In this document: positions 16,690 through 17,362 of the stretch, piece by piece
Position numbering within the stretch: the first letter of the stretch is position 1
Layout of the letters: each line of letters opens with the position of its first letter
Source: DATLWR01 sp035576205
GTDB lineage: Bacteria > Pseudomonadota > Zetaproteobacteria > Mariprofundales > Mariprofundaceae
Direction of reading: 5' to 3'
Length of the DNA: 17,362 bases
Assembly: GCA_035576205.1 (NCBI GenBank)
Contig: DATLWR010000050.1
Span: forward strand, 1 to 17,362
The notes under the pieces: generated by a model
Databases searched by the model: none
What the model saw: only the letters and a program-made list of their open reading frames with translations
What the model was told of the DNA's origin: nothing
Translations under genes and position numbers: made by a program

Positions 16690-17056
16690 CGGCTTCCACG
16701 GACGCTTCGGCCTTCGCTTCTTCGCTGGCCTTGCCGCTGCGGCGACGTGCCAGCGGCGACGGTTCGTCAGTCAGCTCGGTCAGGCGGGTGGTCAGCGAAC
16801 GGATGACGCGCTCTTCCAGGCTGATGGCACGTTCCAGCACGCTGAGGGCCTCGGCGGGACCGTCGGTCACCAGCATGACGTAGTGGCCGCGCTTGCGCTT
16901 GCCGATGGCATAGGCCAGCGGGCGCACGCCCCAGTACTCGCGCTTGACGATACGGCCGCCGGCCTTTTCGACCTTGGCAACGAAATCGTTGGTCAGTTGT
17001 TCGGTGTTTTCATGCGATACGTCAGGATTGACGATAAAGATTGTCTCGTAATACAC
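16667..17056 (-). CDS. rpsF: 30S ribosomal protein bS6
   Basis: Small-subunit protein, partner of bS18. I set the start at GTG 17056, giving 129 residues that begin MYYETIFIVNPDVSHENTEQ, exactly where the family begins (M-x-x-YE). The reason is AAGAGGAG at 17068-17061, 4 bases before the GTG. The in-frame ATG at 17077 would add seven residues, lies in a small hairpin and lacks such a site; the frame also runs further upstream without support. Core blocks: EKAGGRIVKREYWGVRPLAY (30-49), KRKRGHYVMLVTDGPAEAL (53-71) and ERVIRSLTTRL (82-92). The C-terminal tail after residue 100 is basic, then Ala/Glu-rich, as in many bS6 proteins. It overlaps priB by 23 bases and is first in the ribosomal operon. 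Confidence 0.95.
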   Translation of the reverse strand: MYYETIFIVNPDVSHENTEQLTNDFVAKVEKAGGRIVKREYWGVRPLAYAIGKRKRGHYVMLVTDGPAEALSVLERAISLEERVIRSLTTRLTELTDEPSPLARRRSGKASEEAKAEASVEAGGEEAGA

Positions 17057-17060
17057 GGCG

Positions 17061-17068
17061 CTCCTCTT
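17061..17068 (-). promoter_or_regulatory. Shine-Dalgarno site of rpsF
   Basis: AAGAGGAG on the minus strand ends 4 bases before GTG 17056. It lies inside the reading frame that would be used from the ATG at 17077, so it decides in favour of the GTG start. Confidence 0.75.
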
Positions 17069-17087
17069 GGTGTACATCACGTACGCC
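17069..17087 (-). promoter_or_regulatory. Small hairpin in rpsF leader next to the Shine-Dalgarno site
   Basis: On the minus strand GGCGTAC (17087-17081) can pair with GTACACC (17075-17069) around a GTGAT loop: six of seven pairs, with one C-A mismatch. The stem ends directly at the rpsF Shine-Dalgarno site. A CCG trinucleotide lies just upstream in the same leader. In several bacteria bS6:bS18 bind a leader hairpin with a CCG motif to repress this operon. Whether this hairpin serves that role is a guess. Confidence 0.3.
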
Positions 17088-17152
17088 CCGGTACTCTTGT
17101 GCGCGTCCGGAGCAAGGTATGTTTCTTCCGCGGCGGGCCACGGAGGGGGCGC

Positions 17153-17181
17153 ACCATACACAGCCGGGGCCGGAATGGCAA
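17153..17181 (-). promoter_or_regulatory. Candidate sigma-70 promoter for the rpsF operon
   Basis: On the minus strand TTGCCA (17181-17176; 5 of 6 matches to TTGACA) is followed after exactly 17 bases by TATGGT (17158-17153; 4 of 6 to TATAAT). Transcription would start near 17146 and give a leader of about 90 bases. The 131-base gap 17057-17187 between the upstream gene stop and rpsF is the largest non-coding gap in the minus-strand block, so a promoter is expected here. Confidence 0.4.
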
Positions 17182-17187
17182 TATGCG

Positions 17188-17362
17188 CTACTTCCCGGAC
17201 GGTTGTCCCGAAATCCTGCGGAAGGCGATCTGCCTGAGCCGGCGGGCGAATCCGGCATCGGTGGCCGCGATGCCGGTAATCAGCGATGCCGGAAAGCTCA
17301 GGGTCTGCAAGGCGGTTTCGGCGCGCACAGTGGCGACCGGCGGACTGATCTTCGCCGAGGAG
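17188..17362 (-). CDS. C-terminal end of an unrecognised gene, truncated by window edge
   Basis: The minus-strand frame is open from the window edge to TAG at 17190-17188 and gives about 57 residues, including PPVATVRAETALQTLSFPAS, LITGIAATDAGFARRLRQIA and FRRISGQPSGK. About 80% of codons end in G or C, as in neighbouring genes, and the composition looks like a real protein end. I do not recognise the family. A competing plus-strand frame starting at ATG 17183 is also open to the edge with similar third-base bias, because the two frames share third codon positions; its product is Cys/Arg/Ser-rich and looks like an antisense shadow. The strand choice is therefore only moderately supported. Confidence 0.5.
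   Translation of the reverse strand, partial: SSAKISPPVATVRAETALQTLSFPASLITGIAATDAGFARRLRQIAFRRISGQPSGK

Noticed and set aside
17164..17173. CCGGGGCCGG palindrome as a terminator of the right-edge gene
   Set aside because: The stem would be only 4 bp with a 2-base loop and there is no T run after it; it also lies inside the candidate promoter spacer.

Overview
This window is a 17.4-kb stretch of ordinary, gene-dense proteobacterial chromosome. I see no insertion sequences, CRISPR arrays, tRNA or rRNA genes. Two blocks of genes converge at about 4.3 kb. The gene orders pilO-pilQ-aroK-aroB and rpsF-priB-rpsR-rplI-dnaB-alr, plus an Mla-type lipid transporter, point to a Gram-negative proteobacterium with type IV pili and an asymmetric outer membrane. 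A gamma-, beta- or zetaproteobacterium fits. I favour something outside the well-studied enteric/pseudomonad lines because pilP is missing from its usual place and several neighbours are unusual, but this is inference without any search.

Left block (plus strand, 1-4305): the 3' end of pilO, the outer-membrane secretin gene pilQ, shikimate kinase (aroK, TTG start) and 3-dehydroquinate synthase (aroB). They are tightly packed and overlap as in the classical pil-aro cluster, so pilus assembly and aromatic biosynthesis are probably co-transcribed. This block looks less GC-rich than the right part (hand counts: 31/60 G+C at 2521-2580 against 44/60 at 12481-12540).

Right block (minus strand, read from 17362 down to 4340): the C-terminal end of an unrecognised gene, then a probable promoter and leader, then rpsF (GTG start), a priB-like OB-fold gene, rpsR, a DUF2232-like membrane protein gene, rplI, dnaB (TTG start), alr, mlaE, mlaF, mlaD, a TPR lipoprotein gene, a YbdK-type carboxylate-amine ligase gene, an M20D amidohydrolase gene, fxsA, and a six-TM protein with a PHP phosphoesterase domain. 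From rpsF to the amidohydrolase, most junctions overlap by 1-23 bases or are gaps under 30 bases, with repeated TGATG, ATGA or TTGA couplings. Ribosomal proteins, replication (DnaB, PriB), the D-Ala supply for peptidoglycan (Alr) and outer-membrane lipid transport (MlaEFD) may therefore share transcripts.

The points most worth a second look are: the PHP domain that residue charges place in the periplasm; the translationally coupled ligase/amidohydrolase pair; a secretin with three N-terminal AMIN-like regions and no pilP beside it; an MCE cluster with a TPR lipoprotein where MlaC/MlaB would be expected; and the repeat-encoded N-terminal tail of ribosomal protein bS18.
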